Source of the DNA: Acidobacteriaceae bacterium
Lineage (GTDB): Bacteria; Acidobacteriota; Terriglobia; Terriglobales; Acidobacteriaceae
Assembly: GCA_035944135.1 (NCBI GenBank)
Contig: DASZBM010000002.1
Coordinates: 1 to 64,000 of the forward strand
DNA length: 64,000 nt
Reading direction: 5' to 3'
The position numbers and the translations under genes were made by a program. Position 1 is the stretch's first letter; each line of letters starts with the position of its first letter. Of the stretch, positions 32,873 to 41,090 are shown piece after piece. The notes under the pieces are model-generated. The model saw only the letters and a list, made by a program, of their open reading frames with translations, was not told the origin of the DNA and made no database searches.

Positions 32873-33607
32873 CTACGACGCCAGTCGTGTAGCAAAAAAT
32901 ATGAGCAAAGCCCCGCCTGCTACAGCCAGCGCCAGGAGAATCCGTGGTGTGCTGTCGGCGCGCAGTTGAGGCAACAACTCGTCGGCTACCATGTGCAGAA
33001 AAAAGCCCGCCGTAATCGCGAGTAGCGCAGCCGAGCCAGCCATCGACAGCGGCAGCCATGCGGTTAACAGGCCGCCAGCTAACGGTGCCAGGCTATCTGC
33101 GGCCAGCATCAGATAGTCGAAGCGTTCCGGGTTATTACCACGCGTGCTCAACAGGATTGTGTTAACCCCATCGCCGATGTCATGCGCTGCAATTCCTGCC
33201 GCAACGATGTAACCCGCCTGCCTCGACGCAGCGTAGGACAACCCGATCGCCATCCCATCCCGGAAGCTGTGCGCAATCAGCAGTCCGCCGCCGATCCGGC
33301 CCAATGTACGCGGAGAGTTTTGCAGATTGAGGTGCGCACTCCACGTGTCGAACAGATTCTGTAGCAGCAGAAATGTGACAAATGACAGCAGCACCAAGGC
33401 AAATGTTGTCGCTATCCCATGGCCTGCAAGGCGTTGGAGGTTGACCGCCTCCGGCAGGAGATCGAGCAGCGCGGCTCCAAGCAGCAATCCGGTACTCAGC
33501 GCTACCAATATCCCCAGCGACGACCGGAGGCGCAGTGCGAGCAGCCCGCCCAGCAGGGTTGAGAAAACCGGCACGATAAGGAGATAAATCGGCAAAGAAG
33601 AGATCAC
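32873..33607 (-). CDS. ZIP-family divalent metal transporter
   Basis: The 244-residue protein has about eight membrane helices and the ZIP metal-site motifs: AHSFRDGMAIGLSYA in helix IV, AAGIAAHDIGDGVNTILLS in helix V, and FLHMVADELLP near the C-terminus. ZIP transporters import zinc, iron or manganese into the cytoplasm. The loop between helices III and IV is short, with a few His and Asp residues. The start is a GTG at 33605-33607; the ribosome site is poor (AGAAGAG directly before it). A Fur-family box candidate lies just upstream at 33619-33634, and the Fur-family gene is convergent. This suggests metal-dependent repression of uptake. Confidence 0.87.
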   Translation of the reverse strand: MISSLPIYLLIVPVFSTLLGGLLALRLRSSLGILVALSTGLLLGAALLDLLPEAVNLQRLAGHGIATTFALVLLSFVTFLLLQNLFDTWSAHLNLQNSPRTLGRIGGGLLIAHSFRDGMAIGLSYAASRQAGYIVAAGIAAHDIGDGVNTILLSTRGNNPERFDYLMLAADSLAPLAGGLLTAWLPLSMAGSAALLAITAGFFLHMVADELLPQLRADSTPRILLALAVAGGALLIFFATRLAS

Positions 33608-33618
33608 TCTCTTCTAAA

Positions 33619-33634
33619 TGATACTAAATTCTCA
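33619..33634. promoter_or_regulatory. Candidate Fur/Zur box before the ZIP gene
   Basis: TGATACT-AA-ATTCTCA is an imperfect palindrome of two 7-base arms (5 of 7 positions pair) that resembles the TGATAAT/ATTATCA pattern of Fur-family boxes. It lies 12 bases upstream of the ZIP transporter start. The neighbouring Fur-family regulator would be the natural ligand. Confidence 0.4.
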
Positions 33635-33677
33635 ATAAAGGCACGGCGGTATTGCGGTTGGCCTATGCAGAGTTGAC

Positions 33678-34814
33678 TCACGCTGCGTGCGCTGCGAGCC
33701 CTGGTTGCATCTCGGTCGGCGGGCGAAGTATCGTGCGACCGGCGAGCAATGCGCGATACATCTGTTCGTATCCATTCGTCATTCGCTCAGCCGTAAGTTC
33801 GCTCGCTCGCAGGAACGCCTGCTGGCGTAACATCGCGAGCTCTCCCGGATTCCGATTCAACTGGTGAAGCACCGCCGAAAGCGATCGTGCTCCACTGAAG
33901 TACAAGGCTGCGTCTCCCCAAACCTCTCTCAGAGACGGAATATCGTTTGCTACCACTGCGCATCCGCACAGTGCAGCCTCGAGCGGCGCAAGCCCGAACG
34001 GTTCGTAGATTGACGTCGCGATGTAGATACTGCTCCGGGTGAGTAGAGAGACAAGCGCCGGGTCCGATAGAGAGCCCAGCAAAATCGAGTGGCCGAGCTG
34101 CTTCGGTGCGACAGCCTTTCCATGGTGTCTCTCGCCTGCCACGTAAATGGGAATCGGCGAATTTACATCCCTCAGCATTCCGACGTTCTTGGCTACATCC
34201 CACAACCGCCCAACGGTGACAGCCTGCACTGTCCGCATCTGACCCTGCGGCGCACTCAGGTTTCGGCCATTCGACACCACATAACAGCCTGGAAGCCCAT
34301 CGTAGTGACGCGCCAGTGCGTTCGCCATCCACTGCGTCGGAGTAGTGACTGCCTCACAAGCGTGCAACCCATGCGTCACGAGCGACCGATACTGTCTCAG
34401 CCAGCGCGAGTTCTCAAGCCCGCGAGGACGGCAGGCGTCTGCCCAGCTCAACACATCACTGTGCGCAGTTATCAGCTTCGGAATGTCCAGGCTCATTGCG
34501 CCGAAACAGAATTGGTTGGAATGCAGCAGGTCTGGGCGGAAGTGCCTTGCGACGTGGGACAGAACCCCCGCGCCTTGAGTAAACACAAACTCGTTCTTCT
34601 CCATCCACTCCAGCGGAGCATTGGAGGCAGTGAATTGAAAATCGTCCCCATGCCTCAAATGGAGTCCGGCACACCATGCCTGTTGCTCGTGTGACGGCTG
34701 CCGGCCAAAGCTTACCAGCGCGACTGCATGACCCCGGTTCAGTAGCTCCGTCGTCAACTCTTTTGTAAACGTCCAGACACCGCCAATTGTGTCAGTCGTC
34801 AGCAGAATGCGCAT
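33678..34814 (-). CDS. Glycosyltransferase family 4
   Basis: The 378-residue protein has the GT-B fold of family 4. The N-terminal domain starts MRILLTTDTIGGVWTFTKELT and contains DLLHSNQF; VTTPTQWMANAL leads into the C-terminal domain with AVTVGRLWDVAKNVGML and the nucleotide-sugar site SIYEPFGLAPLEAALCGCAVVA (EPFGLAPLEA, the E-x7-E motif). It transfers sugar from a nucleotide donor with retention; donor and acceptor are unknown. No signal peptide or membrane segment is present, so it is cytoplasmic. AAGGAG lies five bases before ATG 34814. No glycan-synthesis partners are nearby, so its pathway is not given by context. Confidence 0.85.
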   Translation of the reverse strand: MRILLTTDTIGGVWTFTKELTTELLNRGHAVALVSFGRQPSHEQQAWCAGLHLRHGDDFQFTASNAPLEWMEKNEFVFTQGAGVLSHVARHFRPDLLHSNQFCFGAMSLDIPKLITAHSDVLSWADACRPRGLENSRWLRQYRSLVTHGLHACEAVTTPTQWMANALARHYDGLPGCYVVSNGRNLSAPQGQMRTVQAVTVGRLWDVAKNVGMLRDVNSPIPIYVAGERHHGKAVAPKQLGHSILLGSLSDPALVSLLTRSSIYIATSIYEPFGLAPLEAALCGCAVVANDIPSLREVWGDAALYFSGARSLSAVLHQLNRNPGELAMLRQQAFLRASELTAERMTNGYEQMYRALLAGRTILRPPTEMQPGLAAHAA

Positions 34815-35165
34815 GCAAACTCCTTATCTGAAGCGTCCCGTCGCAGAACGCGCGGGAATGCGTATCGAAGACTGCTCTTCGCCGAAAGTCAGGTTCTGTT
34901 GTGCGCAAAGGAGGCACCGTGTGTAGACACGCAGCCGAGTCCGGCAGTCGACATCAGTCGTTGCGCGCGACGACCTCATATCCGTAGCACTCACCCCCAG
35001 GTGTTCGTGCTGGAAATCGTTACCGCGTCAATGTGTACAAGACACACCGCACCCGGCGCATATGCTGGTAGAAGCTCGAAATGTGGATTTGGTTGCCTGC
35101 ACTGTTTCGAATTGGTTTCGATCGCCGCTGGGCGGATTAGCCGGATCCTGATACGCTGGCCTCCC
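34815..35165. other. Spacer between divergent genes, no gene seen
   Basis: This 351-bp spacer separates the glycosyltransferase (minus) from the pyrimidine locus (plus). It should hold both promoters. The hydrolase frame is open through much of it, but the extra residues are Cys/Arg/Pro-rich and unlike the family, so I treat it as noncoding. I see no tRNA, hairpin or clear operator. Confidence 0.5.
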
Positions 35166-36404
35166 ATGATCGATGCAGCGGCAGTCATCTCGCATCTTGA
35201 AGAGCTTCGCTCACTTACGGCCGACGAGAACGGCGCGCAACGCATTGCCTGGTCTCCCACGTGGCTCCGCGCACGCGCATGGTTCGAGCAGAAGCTCGAC
35301 GGCCTTCCCGTCGAGCACCATTACGATGCCGCAGCCAATCACTGGATCACACTCCGCGGCGAATCCGAACGCGCTCTCGTCCTCGGCAGCCACCTCGATT
35401 CAGTCCCCAACGGCGGTTGGCTGGACGGCTGTCTCGGTGTTATCACCGGTCTCGAAGTCCTCAAGCATCTCGCACGCAAGTACAACAACCGCCCTCCCTG
35501 CACGATCAAGCTCGTCGACTGGGCTGATGAAGAAGGCGCGCGATTCGGCCGCAGCCTGTTCGGCTCTTCTGCCTTCGCGGGCACTCAGACTATCGAGGCC
35601 GATCGCAAGCGCGCGGATCGCGATGGCACGACCCTCGAAGCCGCGCTCGCCGGTTGCGGCATCTTGGTAGACAACATCGGCGAGGCTGCAGTCGAGCGCA
35701 AAAACCTCGCCGCATACCTTGAGCTCCACATCGAGCAGGGGCCCATCCTCGAACGCCTCAACAAGCCTCTCGGCGTGGTCCTCGGCACCAAGGGTGTCGA
35801 ACGCTGGGCCATCACCTTCCACGGCCAGGAGGCCCATTCGGGCTCAACACCGATGGAGGTTCGCCGCGACGCACTGGCAGCCTGCGCGAAGCTCGCGCTC
35901 GAGATTCGACCTATCGCTCGCAAGCATCCGAACTCCGTCGCCACCATGGGCAGCGTCAAAACCTTTCCCGGAATCGTGACCTCTGTCGTCGGCCGTTGCG
36001 AGGCCACGCTCGACATGCGCGATCTCAACGCAGAAGTCCTTGCCAGCATGCTTCGCGAAGCTCGCGAGGCTAGCGAACGTTTCGCCGCCGAAGAGCGCTG
36101 CACCGTCGAGTGGTCACAGATCTGGTCCATCGAACCCATCCCATTCAACCCTGACCTCATCAAGCTCTGCGATAAAGCAATCTCGGAAACGGTCGGTGTC
36201 ACCGAACACCTTCCCTCCGGCCCGCTCCACGATGCTGCTGAGGTCGCGCGCCTCGGCATTCCCACCGTCATGATGTTCGTGCAGTCGCTCAATGGGCTCA
36301 GTCACAACCGCGCCGAAGATACAAAGCGCGAACACCTTGAGCAAGCTGCCACCGCGATGAATCGCCTCGCTGAGCTCACCATGGATTGGATCCTGCGCCA
36401 CTAA
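35166..36404 (+). CDS. Zn-dependent amidase, probable N-carbamoyl-beta-alanine amidohydrolase
   Basis: ATG 35166 gives 412 residues, the usual length of the M20 hydantoinase/carbamoylase family. Metal ligands are visible: His76 in GSHLDSVPNGG, Asp87 in GWLDG, and Glu122/Glu123 in WADEEGARFG. ELHIEQGPILE and the lid-domain GQEAHSGSTPM also match, and the C-terminal HDAAEVARLGIPTVMMFV supplies the last His. Members include N-carbamoyl-L-amino-acid hydrolase, allantoate amidohydrolase and beta-ureidopropionase. Beta-ureidopropionase is preferred because PreT, PreA and dihydropyrimidinase follow; it would release beta-alanine (or 3-aminoisobutyrate), CO2 and ammonia. The reading frame extends 89 codons upstream, but that part is not family-like. 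A 153-bp spacer precedes preT. Confidence 0.85.
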   Translation: MIDAAAVISHLEELRSLTADENGAQRIAWSPTWLRARAWFEQKLDGLPVEHHYDAAANHWITLRGESERALVLGSHLDSVPNGGWLDGCLGVITGLEVLKHLARKYNNRPPCTIKLVDWADEEGARFGRSLFGSSAFAGTQTIEADRKRADRDGTTLEAALAGCGILVDNIGEAAVERKNLAAYLELHIEQGPILERLNKPLGVVLGTKGVERWAITFHGQEAHSGSTPMEVRRDALAACAKLALEIRPIARKHPNSVATMGSVKTFPGIVTSVVGRCEATLDMRDLNAEVLASMLREAREASERFAAEERCTVEWSQIWSIEPIPFNPDLIKLCDKAISETVGVTEHLPSGPLHDAAEVARLGIPTVMMFVQSLNGLSHNRAEDTKREHLEQAATAMNRLAELTMDWILRH

Positions 36405-36557
36405 AGAGTTACGGCCCATGTTCACCATTCGAGTCCAAATGATGCATAATCGTGACTTCCAATCGCCGGGGCTGGGAAACTCCTGAACCTGCAGCCTCGC
36501 TGCCCGGTTCTATCGTCTCTCCCCACTCGCCGGCGGGAAGAGGAGTGCACGACGCCT

Positions 36558-37916
36558 TTGAGTGAGCCGTTGACCTTCTTTGAGCAGTCCCCTTGTAGTC
36601 CGGAGATTGCTGCGCGTTTTCCCGACCTGCATCCGCCCTTCGACAAAACTGCAGCCGTGGCCGAGGCCAATCGCTGCCTCTATTGTTTCGACGCGCCCTG
36701 CACCACCGCCTGTCCCACACACATCGACGTCCCGCGCTTCATCAAGAAGATCGCCAGCGACAACCTCGAAGGCTCCGCGAAGACCATTCTGGACTCCAAC
36801 ATCCTCGGCGAGAGCTGCTCGCGCGCCTGCCCCGTCGACGTCCTCTGCGAGGGCGCCTGCGTCATGCATCGTTACAACAAGCAGCCCATTCAGATCGCGC
36901 GGCTGCAGCGCTTCGCCATGGACTCACTCACTGAATCGGGCGCTGGCCTTCCATTCACGCCCGCACCCGACACCGGAAAGTCCGTCGCGCTCATCGGCGG
37001 CGGCCCCGCATCGCTCGCCTGTGCGGCCGAGCTCCGCCGCCATGGCGTCCGCGCCGTCATCTACGACGCGCATCCACTCCCCGGCGGTCTCAACACCTAC
37101 GGCATCGCCGAGTACAAACTCACTCCCGCCGCCAGTCTCCGGGAGATCGACCGCATCGCCGCACTCGGTGTCGAGTTCCGCCTCAACACCACCGTCGACG
37201 CCGACATGCTCACGCGCCTTGAATCCGAGCACGACGCCATCTTCATCGGTGTCGGTCTCGGTGCCATCCATCGCCTCGGCATCGCCGGCGAAGAGATGTC
37301 CGGCATCACCAACGCGCTGACCTTCATCGCCGACTACAAGCGCGGCGCCCTCACGCAACTCTCCGGACACGTCGCTGTCGTCGGCGCAGGCAACACCGCC
37401 ATCGACGCCGCCAACGCCTCCGTCCGCCTTGGCGCCGACTCCGTCACGATGATCTACCGCCGCGGCCCCGAACAGATGTCCGCCTTCGACTTCGAGTACG
37501 AACACGCCAAGCAGGAAGGCGTCAGCTTCCTCTGGCACGTCCAACCCGTCGGCCTCAAAGGCAAACAGCACATCGAATCCCTCCATCTCGAGCGCCTCGA
37601 AACCACCACCGACGGCTCGCTCATCCCCATCGCAAACTCCGCCTTCGACCTCCGCGTCGATCACGTCGTCCTCGCCATCGGTCAATCGACGCACACAGAC
37701 ACCCTGATCGCCAACAGCACCACACCCGCGAAGCTCAAGCTCGAGCGCGGCCGCATCCTTATCGACCGCGCTACAGGTCAGACATCGAACCCGAAATATT
37801 TCGCCGGCGGCGACTGCACCAACGGCGGCCGCGAAGTCGTCGACGCCGTCGCTGACGGCAAACGTGCCGGCATCGCAATGAGCGCTTGGATTCAAGGGAG
37901 AGATGCCAATGCCTAA
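36558..37916 (+). CDS. preT: NAD-dependent dihydropyrimidine dehydrogenase subunit PreT
   Basis: The 452-residue subunit carries the N-terminal Fe-S region (NRCLYCFDAPCTTACPTHIDVPRF and SCSRACPVDVLCEGACV) followed by FAD and NAD(H) folds: VALIGGGPASLACAAELRRHG, LPGGLNTYGIAEYKL, VAVVGAGNTAIDAANASVRLGA and MIYRRGPEQM, ending with YFAGGDCTNGG. It shuttles electrons between NADH and PreA to reduce uracil or thymine to the 5,6-dihydro form. The start is a TTG at 36558 with AGGAG 12 bases upstream; no better ATG lies in front of the Fe-S region. preA overlaps the end of the gene by eight bases. A glutamate synthase small chain is the nearest relative, but the paired preA settles the call. Confidence 0.92.
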   Translation: MSEPLTFFEQSPCSPEIAARFPDLHPPFDKTAAVAEANRCLYCFDAPCTTACPTHIDVPRFIKKIASDNLEGSAKTILDSNILGESCSRACPVDVLCEGACVMHRYNKQPIQIARLQRFAMDSLTESGAGLPFTPAPDTGKSVALIGGGPASLACAAELRRHGVRAVIYDAHPLPGGLNTYGIAEYKLTPAASLREIDRIAALGVEFRLNTTVDADMLTRLESEHDAIFIGVGLGAIHRLGIAGEEMSGITNALTFIADYKRGALTQLSGHVAVVGAGNTAIDAANASVRLGADSVTMIYRRGPEQMSAFDFEYEHAKQEGVSFLWHVQPVGLKGKQHIESLHLERLETTTDGSLIPIANSAFDLRVDHVVLAIGQSTHTDTLIANSTTPAKLKLERGRILIDRATGQTSNPKYFAGGDCTNGGREVVDAVADGKRAGIAMSAWIQGRDANA

Positions 37917-39336
37917 CCCAACCCTCGAAACCACCTTCGCCGGCATTAAATGCCTCAATCCTTTCTGGCTCGCTTCCGCTCCACCCACCAACTGTGGCGA
38001 GCAAATCATGCGCGCCTTCGACTCTGGCTGGGGCGGCGCCGTCTGGAAGACCATCGGCGAGCCCATCACCAACGTCTCCTCGCGTTACTCCTCCATCGAC
38101 TACAACGGCACCAAGATGATGGGCCTTAACAACATCGAGCTCATCAGCGACCGCCCCATCGAGGTCAACCTCCGCGAGATCGCCGAGGTCAAACGCCGCT
38201 ACCCCAAGCACGTCGTCATCGCCTCGCTCATGGTCGAATCCAAACGCGAAACATGGCACGACATCGTGAAGCGCGCCGAAGGCGCCGGCGCCGACGGCCT
38301 GGAGCTCAACTTCGGCTGCCCGCACGGCATGAGCGAACGCGGCATGGGCTCCGCCGTCGGCCAGGTTCCCGAATACTGCCAGCAGATCACCGAGTGGGTG
38401 AAAGAAGCCGCGCGCACTCCCGTCATCGTCAAGCTCACGCCCAACATCTCCGACATCCGCATGCCCGCGCGCGCCGCCAAGCGCGCCGGCGCCGACGCGC
38501 TCTCCGCCATCAACACCATCAACTCGATCACCTCCATCGACCTCGACACCTTCGAGCCGCGCCCCAACGTTGACGGCAAGTCCTCGCACGGCGGCTACTG
38601 CGGCCCCGCCGTCAAACCCATCGCACTCAACATGGTTCAGCAGGTCATGAGCGATCCGGCCGCCGCGCTCCCCATGAGCGGCATCGGCGGCATCGCCACC
38701 TGGTCTGACGCCGCTGAGTTCATCCTCCTCGGCGCCGGCACCGTGCAGGTCTGCAGCGCCGCCATGCACTACGGTTATCGCATCGTCGAAGACATGGCCG
38801 ACGGCCTCCTCGCCTGGATGCGCCGCAAAAACTTCGCCACACTCGACGACTTCCGCGGCCGCTCGCTTCCCAACGTCACCGAGTGGAAGCACCTCAACCT
38901 CAACTACAAAATCGTCGCGCACATCCACGAAGACAAGTGCATAGGCTGCGAGCTCTGCTACACCGCCTGCTGGGACGGCGCGCACCAGTGCATCCATCTC
39001 GACCGCACCCTGCCGCACCCAGACACCACACGCACACCGCAGTCCATCGCTGCTGAAGCGCCGCTACGCATCACCACCACACCCATCCCCAAGCTCGACC
39101 TCAACGGCGCCGGTGCAGACGGCCCATATCTCACGCCACTGTCTCGCATCCCACGCGTAGACGAACACGAGTGCGTTGGTTGCAATCTCTGCTCGCTTGT
39201 CTGTCCTGTGCCCGACTGCATCACGATGGAACGCATCCACAACGGTCTCCCGCCGCAGACTTGGGATGAACGCGTCGCCGCCGGCATCGTGCCCGAAGCT
39301 GCAGAACACGCAAGGTTGGCGAACCCAAACGCTTAG
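37909..39336 (+). CDS. preA: NAD-dependent dihydropyrimidine dehydrogenase subunit PreA
   Basis: The 475-residue catalytic subunit has an FMN-binding TIM barrel of the dihydroorotate dehydrogenase type (FAGIKCLNPFWLASAPPTN, GADGLELNFGCPHGMSERGMG, VIVKLTPNISDI, MSGIGGIATWSDAAEFILLGA). A C-terminal double 4Fe-4S ferredoxin domain has CIGCELCYTACWDGAHQCI and CVGCNLCSLVCPVPDCITM. It reduces the pyrimidine ring with electrons from PreT. ATG 37909 is preferred over ATG 37903 because AAGGGAG at 37894-37900 then has an eight-base spacing. The ferredoxin domain is interrupted by a Thr/Pro-rich linker of about 45 residues between the two clusters. It is clearly one operon with preT. Confidence 0.93.
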   Translation: MPNPTLETTFAGIKCLNPFWLASAPPTNCGEQIMRAFDSGWGGAVWKTIGEPITNVSSRYSSIDYNGTKMMGLNNIELISDRPIEVNLREIAEVKRRYPKHVVIASLMVESKRETWHDIVKRAEGAGADGLELNFGCPHGMSERGMGSAVGQVPEYCQQITEWVKEAARTPVIVKLTPNISDIRMPARAAKRAGADALSAINTINSITSIDLDTFEPRPNVDGKSSHGGYCGPAVKPIALNMVQQVMSDPAAALPMSGIGGIATWSDAAEFILLGAGTVQVCSAAMHYGYRIVEDMADGLLAWMRRKNFATLDDFRGRSLPNVTEWKHLNLNYKIVAHIHEDKCIGCELCYTACWDGAHQCIHLDRTLPHPDTTRTPQSIAAEAPLRITTTPIPKLDLNGAGADGPYLTPLSRIPRVDEHECVGCNLCSLVCPVPDCITMERIHNGLPPQTWDERVAAGIVPEAAEHARLANPNA

Positions 39337-39343
39337 CATAACT

Positions 39344-39655
39344 ATGGCCGAGATCGACGTTACTTTCGCAAACCAGATTCTGAACGAGGTTGTGAATGGA
39401 TTCCGCATACCGCATTTCGAAGAGACGTTAGGCGTAACCCACACCAGCGCTAGGGAATTGCTAGCGAAAGTCCATGCCGCAGCTATCCGGCGCGGGGGTA
39501 ACACGCAGGCCTTCACTTTTTCGGAAGAAGAAACTCGCTTCTTTCGAAGAGCGCTTCTAGCAACGCTCGATGAACTTGGCGAGGACGAGTTTGAGACGCG
39601 AACCGGTTATTCACTCGAAGACGGGCAGAAGACGCTAGCCGGTTTGCCGGAGTAA
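39344..39655 (+). CDS. Small uncharacterised protein between preA and dihydropyrimidinase
   Basis: The 103-residue acidic protein starts at ATG 39344, seven bases after the preA stop, and ends two bases before the dihydropyrimidinase start, so it is embedded in the operon. No signal peptide or membrane helix is present. The pattern MAEIDVTFANQILNEVVNGF, then ELLAKVHAAAIRRGG, then SEEETRFFRRALLATLDELGEDEFETRTGY suggests an all-helical fold. I recognise no family. The longer frame reaching back to 39176 overlaps preA and is rejected. Possible roles are an assembly or regulatory partner of the pyrimidine enzymes; this is inference from position only. Confidence 0.7.
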   Translation: MAEIDVTFANQILNEVVNGFRIPHFEETLGVTHTSARELLAKVHAAAIRRGGNTQAFTFSEEETRFFRRALLATLDELGEDEFETRTGYSLEDGQKTLAGLPE

Positions 39656-39657
39656 AT

Positions 39658-41073
39658 ATGGGAACCCTGATCAAGAATGGAACCGTCGTTAACGCAAACG
39701 GCTCACAACGCGCCGACGTCCTCATCGAAGGCGAGAAGATCGCGCAGGTTGCACCGAACATCGCCAACGACAGTCACAAGATCGTCGACGCAACCAACCT
39801 TCTCGTCATGCCCGGCGGCATCGACGTGCACACACACCTCGACATGCCCTTCGGCGGCACAACCTCAGCCGACGACTATACCACCGGCACGCAAGCCGCA
39901 GCCGTCGGCGGCACGACCACCGTCATCGACTTCGCGCTGCAGAACCAGCAGAGCACGTTGCAGAACGCCCTCGAAACCTGGCTCAAAAAATCCGACAACA
40001 AAGCCTGCGTCGACTTCTCGCTCCACATGGCCGTCACCAACCTGCACGGCAAGAACGGCGAAGAGACACTCCACGAGATGGAAGAGATGGTGAAGTTCGG
40101 CATCACCAGCTTCAAGCTCTTCATGGCCTACCCGAACGTGCTGATGATTAACGATGAGCTCATGTTTCGCGTCATGCAGAAGGCCGCGAAGCTCAACGGC
40201 CTCTGCCTCATCCACGCCGAAAACGGCAGCGCCATTGATGTTGTTGTGGCGCAGATGATCGCCGAAGGCAAAACCGCGCCGCACTTCCACGCACTCTCGC
40301 GCTCGCCGAAAGCCGAAGCCGAAGCCACGCATCGTTCTATCGCGCTCGCCGACATGGCCGGCGCCGCCGTCTACATCGTGCATCTCTCTAACGAGTACGC
40401 ACTCGACGATCTCAAGTTCATGCAGCAGCGCGGCGCACGCGCCCTTGCCGAGACCTGCACGCAATATCTCGTTCTCTCCATCGAAGACCAGATGCCCGGC
40501 AAGAGCTGGGATGAAGCAAAGTTCGTCTTCACGCCCCCGCTGCGCGAGAAGCGCCATCAGGCGCCGCTCTGGAACGCGCTCAACGATGGCTCGCTCTCCG
40601 TCGTCTCCACGGATCACTGCCCCTTCCGCTTCAAAGACCAGAAGGAACTCGGCCGCAACGACTTCACAAAAATCCCCAACGGCGGCCCCGGCATCGAAAA
40701 CCGTCTGCAGATCCTCTGGCACTTCGGCGTAAATCAAGGGCGCATCACACCGGAAAAGTTCGTCGAGCTTAGCTGCACCAACCCCGCGAAGATCTTCGGC
40801 ATGGGCAAGCAGAAGGGAAGCATCACACCGGGCCTCGACGCCGACATTATGCTCTGGGACCCGAACGCCAACTACACCATCACCGCCGCAACGCAGTGCA
40901 TGGCTACCGACTACAACATGTTCGAAGGCTGGACGGTGAAAGGCAACGCCGCCAAGGTCTTCTCGCGCGGCGAACTCGTCGTCGACAATACAACGCAGCC
41001 CGGCAAATTCCTCGGTAAAACCGGACGCGGCCGCTTCGTCAAGCGTGAAGCGAACGCTGGAGGGCTCGCCTGA
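39658..41073 (+). CDS. hydA: Dihydropyrimidinase / D-hydantoinase
   Basis: The 471-residue amidohydrolase opens the dihydropyrimidine ring to N-carbamoyl-beta-alanine. The binuclear zinc site is complete: His58 and His60 in GGIDVHTHLD, Lys153 (the carboxylated lysine) in SFKLFMAY, His186 in HAENG, His242 in VHLSN and Asp319 in STDHCPF. The Tyr of FMAYPN and the loop NGGPGIENRL are those of true dihydropyrimidinases and hydantoinases rather than allantoinases. The protein forms a cytoplasmic tetramer in known cases. The start follows the small protein gene by two bases, and the NCS1 permease follows after 17 bases. Context makes dihydrouracil or dihydrothymine the natural substrate. Confidence 0.93.
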   Translation: MGTLIKNGTVVNANGSQRADVLIEGEKIAQVAPNIANDSHKIVDATNLLVMPGGIDVHTHLDMPFGGTTSADDYTTGTQAAAVGGTTTVIDFALQNQQSTLQNALETWLKKSDNKACVDFSLHMAVTNLHGKNGEETLHEMEEMVKFGITSFKLFMAYPNVLMINDELMFRVMQKAAKLNGLCLIHAENGSAIDVVVAQMIAEGKTAPHFHALSRSPKAEAEATHRSIALADMAGAAVYIVHLSNEYALDDLKFMQQRGARALAETCTQYLVLSIEDQMPGKSWDEAKFVFTPPLREKRHQAPLWNALNDGSLSVVSTDHCPFRFKDQKELGRNDFTKIPNGGPGIENRLQILWHFGVNQGRITPEKFVELSCTNPAKIFGMGKQKGSITPGLDADIMLWDPNANYTITAATQCMATDYNMFEGWTVKGNAAKVFSRGELVVDNTTQPGKFLGKTGRGRFVKREANAGGLA

Positions 41074-41090
41074 TCTCATCCGCCAACGCG

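Noticed and set aside
34899-35165. 89-codon N-terminal extension of the amidohydrolase
   Set aside because: Cys/Arg-rich, unlike the family; the family alignment begins at the ATG at 35166.
36924-39018. Long minus-strand frames opposite preT and preA
   Set aside because: Gly/Val/Asp-rich shadow frames typical of GC-rich coding DNA; the plus-strand genes have clear family motifs.
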